Assembly (NCBI GenBank): GCA_013398015.1
Contig: VZRR01012719.1
Location: 214,694 to 278,693 of the forward strand
Reading direction: 5' to 3'
DNA from: Oreocharis arfaki
Lineage: Eukaryota > Chordata > Aves > Passeriformes > Paramythiidae
Length of the DNA: 64,000 nt
Shown: piece after piece, positions 61,401 through 64,000 of the stretch
Layout of the letters: every line of letters begins with the position of its first letter
Numbering within the stretch: position 1 is the first letter of the stretch
Notes under the pieces: model-generated
The model's database searches: none
Told to the model about the DNA's origin: nothing
Seen by the model: the letters and a program-made list of their open reading frames with translations, nothing else
Program-made: the position numbers and the translations under genes

Positions 61401-63699
61401 AGTATTTAGAACATTGGCATTAATGACATTACAAATGTTTTCAAAAACATGAGCTATGAACAGAAATCAGTTTTCTGGAACATTCAGCCCTGACCAGGAC
61501 TTTGTAGGTACAATTTCACTACTCTTAGATTTCTCACTTGTTCTGCTGTTTCAAAAATGCAGCTTCATGCATTTTATTTGTCTGAATCTGGCACTTCAGA
61601 GCCTCAACCACACCACCAAGGCACAGAAATGATTATTAAATTCTTACTGTCAGGTAAGGAAGCGATGGCTGAAGTTTAATCCTACGAGGGTTCTCACATC
61701 CCTGTTCCAGTGGTAGCAGCCTGACACTTCAAACTGCTGTAAATTTTCTATAAACCATTTTACAGTGACCAAGATTATTACCCTACACATTCCAATTAGA
61801 AATATAGATTATTTCTAACACTATAACCATACAAAGTACATTTGAGATTTGCAATGGATTCTTTTGTTGCCATGCTGCCTGGTTTTAGGTTGGATCTCAT
61901 GGAAAGAAACAAAGGGGAATACTACACTTAATCTAAACACATATTAGGAACCGTGTATTTCAGCTTGGTGGCTTTGTAGCAGTATGGTGAGAAAGAGAAA
62001 AGGATTTGGTAAATTCTTTTTTACAGTACCCTTGTCCTTCAGTATTAAGATTACTCAGGGAGTTATCATCTTACCCCTTGAAAGGGAGAGACATCTCATG
62101 AAGGCTTCTGCAAGGATGACTTCCAAATCATCCTTCCAAGGATGGATTCCAAGGTATTATCAGTGATCTGGATAACAAAATGGTGGACATTACCCTTTAA
62201 TTATAGGAACAGCAAACCAATCTCTACTACACAATACTCAAATTATGAAAAACACAGCCCACAGAAGACATAATTCAAATTAGTGATAGGAGGTGCAATG
62301 GAGAAAGCGAGAATGGGACTTTGTCAAAACTAAGAACTAATATTAAAACCATTTTCTCTCTATTTCTGAAAAAGAAAAAAACAACCAAACCAACAAACCT
62401 TGATATGTGAAAGTCTTGCTCTGAGCACACATTTGTGAGCCAAGAGCATTTCTCTTTGACTTTCAGCTGTACTTTGATGTTTTGTTCTCAAGGGAAATAC
62501 TCAAGGCAATTGAAAGTCCATTCCTGCAGCCCCCTGTAATAACAGAGGGCTTTTTTTTTAATAGAAGGAATACAATATGGGCAGTACCATTTTTTGAGTC
62601 AAAGGATCTCTGCTGATGCAGACAGACTGCTGCATGGCTGTGCTCTAAAATGTGTAACACTGATACAGATGTATAATTAGGTTAGACACCTAGACTGTCT
62701 TAAATTAATAACCCCAAGCACTTCAGAGTTACAGTAGCTACACATTAGTTTCTTAGAGAGCAAAATTTGCTCTACTGTGCACGTAACGCCACTGAAGCTC
62801 AAAGGGCTTTTGCACGGGATGAAAGACATAAAAAACCACTTCCCTCAACAGTTCAAGATGCAAGTTAATTAAACTGACAAAAACAAACCCCAATTCTTCC
62901 TTCAAAGCTGTAGCAGAGTAAATTATCTCTGTGAAACTCTTGGTTGGCTTTTCTGGCGCTTCACGAGGACAAACTTTGTACATACGGAAAACAACAACGG
63001 CAAAAGCATGGACAACACTGAAAACAGTGTGAGCTAATAAGTATTTTACACTGAGACTATTTGATGATCCTCACAAATGAAAATTTCATCTTAGTGGTGA
63101 TACGTGGATGGAAAGCCCACTTTCTCTGAAGTAATTGGAGAGCTTGCATAAATTTCAATTTCAGCAGCACCTGAATGCAGATTTGGAATGCAGGCTCGTG
63201 CAAGTTTATACTGATAGCCACATACTACTCCAAAATGTTTAAAGCAAGAGAAAAATGGCATCTCAGCAACATGTAGACAAAGCAATAGCTTTATTATTTA
63301 TAAACTAATGCATGTACTCTCTGTGTACCTACCGTTCTGTATGTTCTGCATACAAAAGCACACAGGCTCTGCCTTGATTTTAAAGGGCTTGCACTTCTAT
63401 CACAGAATAATTTTCCCTGTGAAATAATGCACACCCCCCCCCCACAATAATGGAAGAGGTAATACATCTCTGTACCTCAGGAATCTTTGTGACTGGGATC
63501 TATAGAGCATAATTAGTCCTGATTACATGCCATGGGCGTCTCAGCATCCTCCCACTGTTTTTCAGCTTGGCACCAGGCAGAACTAAAGTAGTCAAGCCTA
63601 AGGCAGAGACATCTGGAACACTTTGGGGAACCTCGGCTCGCTCGGTAAGTCAGTCAGAAGCGCCTCTATTTTACCTGAAAATCTCAACTTCAACTGTTT

Positions 63700-64000
63700 C
63701 CAGTGTGGGGCTGGATATTTCTCTGAGAACCTGCCCAGCTTTATGCGGGTTTGGCGGGGCAGTTCGCCGCTTTTCGAGCCATTTTGCCGAGAATTACCTT
63801 GCTGCTGGCAGCCCACCGCCTCACGTTGTTACTGGGGCCAACCAGCCCGGGCTCCCTCAGCGCTGGGCGCCGGCTTTGCGGGGACCTCCTGAGGGCTCCC
63901 CTCACGCCCGGCTTGGCGGGAACAGAATTTACCTCAGGCCAGCGGCAGCTGCGGGCGGCTGAGGGACATTTGTAGCGCTCCTGTGGCAGCGCGCCCGCCT
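63700..64000. promoter_or_regulatory. Edge of a second CpG-rich region, possibly the promoter of the next gene
   Basis: Base composition switches from AT-rich to GC- and CpG-rich and stays so to the window edge. E2F-like sites TTTGGCGGGG (63750-63759) and TTGGCGGGAA (63913-63922) are visible. In human the gene head-to-head with BLTP1 is TRPC3, so a + strand TRPC3 start just beyond the edge is plausible. No ankyrin-repeat or channel coding sequence is in the window, so this is inference from gene order. Confidence 0.5.

Larger units (their letters stand above)
51101..63699. other. Intergenic spacer with scattered old repeats
   Basis: AT-rich DNA. Apart from the old repeat near 54.8 kb and the possible CR1 fragment near 58.4 kb, I recognise nothing. 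Open frames of 155 codons (52230-52697, +) and 182 codons (57825-58373, +) have no family resemblance. A ten-base C run lies near 63,432. Confidence 0.6.

Noticed and set aside
63567..63962. 131-codon + strand frame at the right edge as the start of TRPC3
   Set aside because: It shows none of the expected ankyrin-repeat N-terminal sequence and is explained by CpG-rich composition.
1..64000. CRISPR arrays, tRNA or rRNA genes, bacterial or phage operons
   Set aside because: No spaced direct repeats, no tRNA-like box pairs noticed and no dense gene packing. The sequence is vertebrate.

Overview
The window is vertebrate nuclear DNA, most likely from a bird. It carries the N-terminal part of one large split gene, non-coding spacer, two retroposon ends of the avian CR1 type and one probable endogenous-retrovirus LTR. 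There are no bacterial-style operons, tRNA or rRNA genes, or CRISPR arrays. The species cannot be named from the sequence.

Left half (1 to about 34,850, minus strand): the 5' part of BLTP1 (KIAA1109 / Tweek / LPD-3 / Csf1 family), a giant bridge-like lipid-transfer protein of about 5,000 residues. I placed 21 coding exons (numbered 2 to 22) with GT donors and AG acceptors. Joined, they give one uninterrupted frame of 2,695 coding bases (898 codons plus one base), from the ATG at 26,680-26,678 to an exon cut by the window edge at position 1. Phases agree at every junction. A non-coding exon 1 with a strong GTAAGTG donor is proposed in the CpG island, left edge 34,785.

CpG island (about 33,930 to 35,100): a GC-rich promoter with CCAAT boxes, GC boxes, CRE-like and NRF1-like sites. 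The assembly looks wrong here. A 104-bp block and an 83-bp block each occur twice, and single-N joints lie exactly at the block edges beside a 120-N gap. The simplest reading is one island written twice from two incomplete pieces. If so, CCAAT-rich DNA that belongs upstream of exon 1 now sits inside intron 1.

Right half (about 35,100 to 63,700): AT-rich spacer with no recognisable coding exon. It holds a CR1 3' end, an older amniote-type repeat and a possible CR1 reverse-transcriptase remnant. The last 300 bases become GC- and CpG-rich with two E2F-like sites and look like the edge of another CpG island. In human the head-to-head neighbour of BLTP1 is TRPC3, so this may be the approach to the TRPC3 promoter. 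No TRPC3 coding sequence is visible.

No previously undescribed system was found. The most useful observations are the promoter misassembly, a possible strong-context upstream ORF ending two bases before the BLTP1 start codon, and unstable microsatellites immediately downstream of two BLTP1 splice donors, one of which contains an assembly gap.
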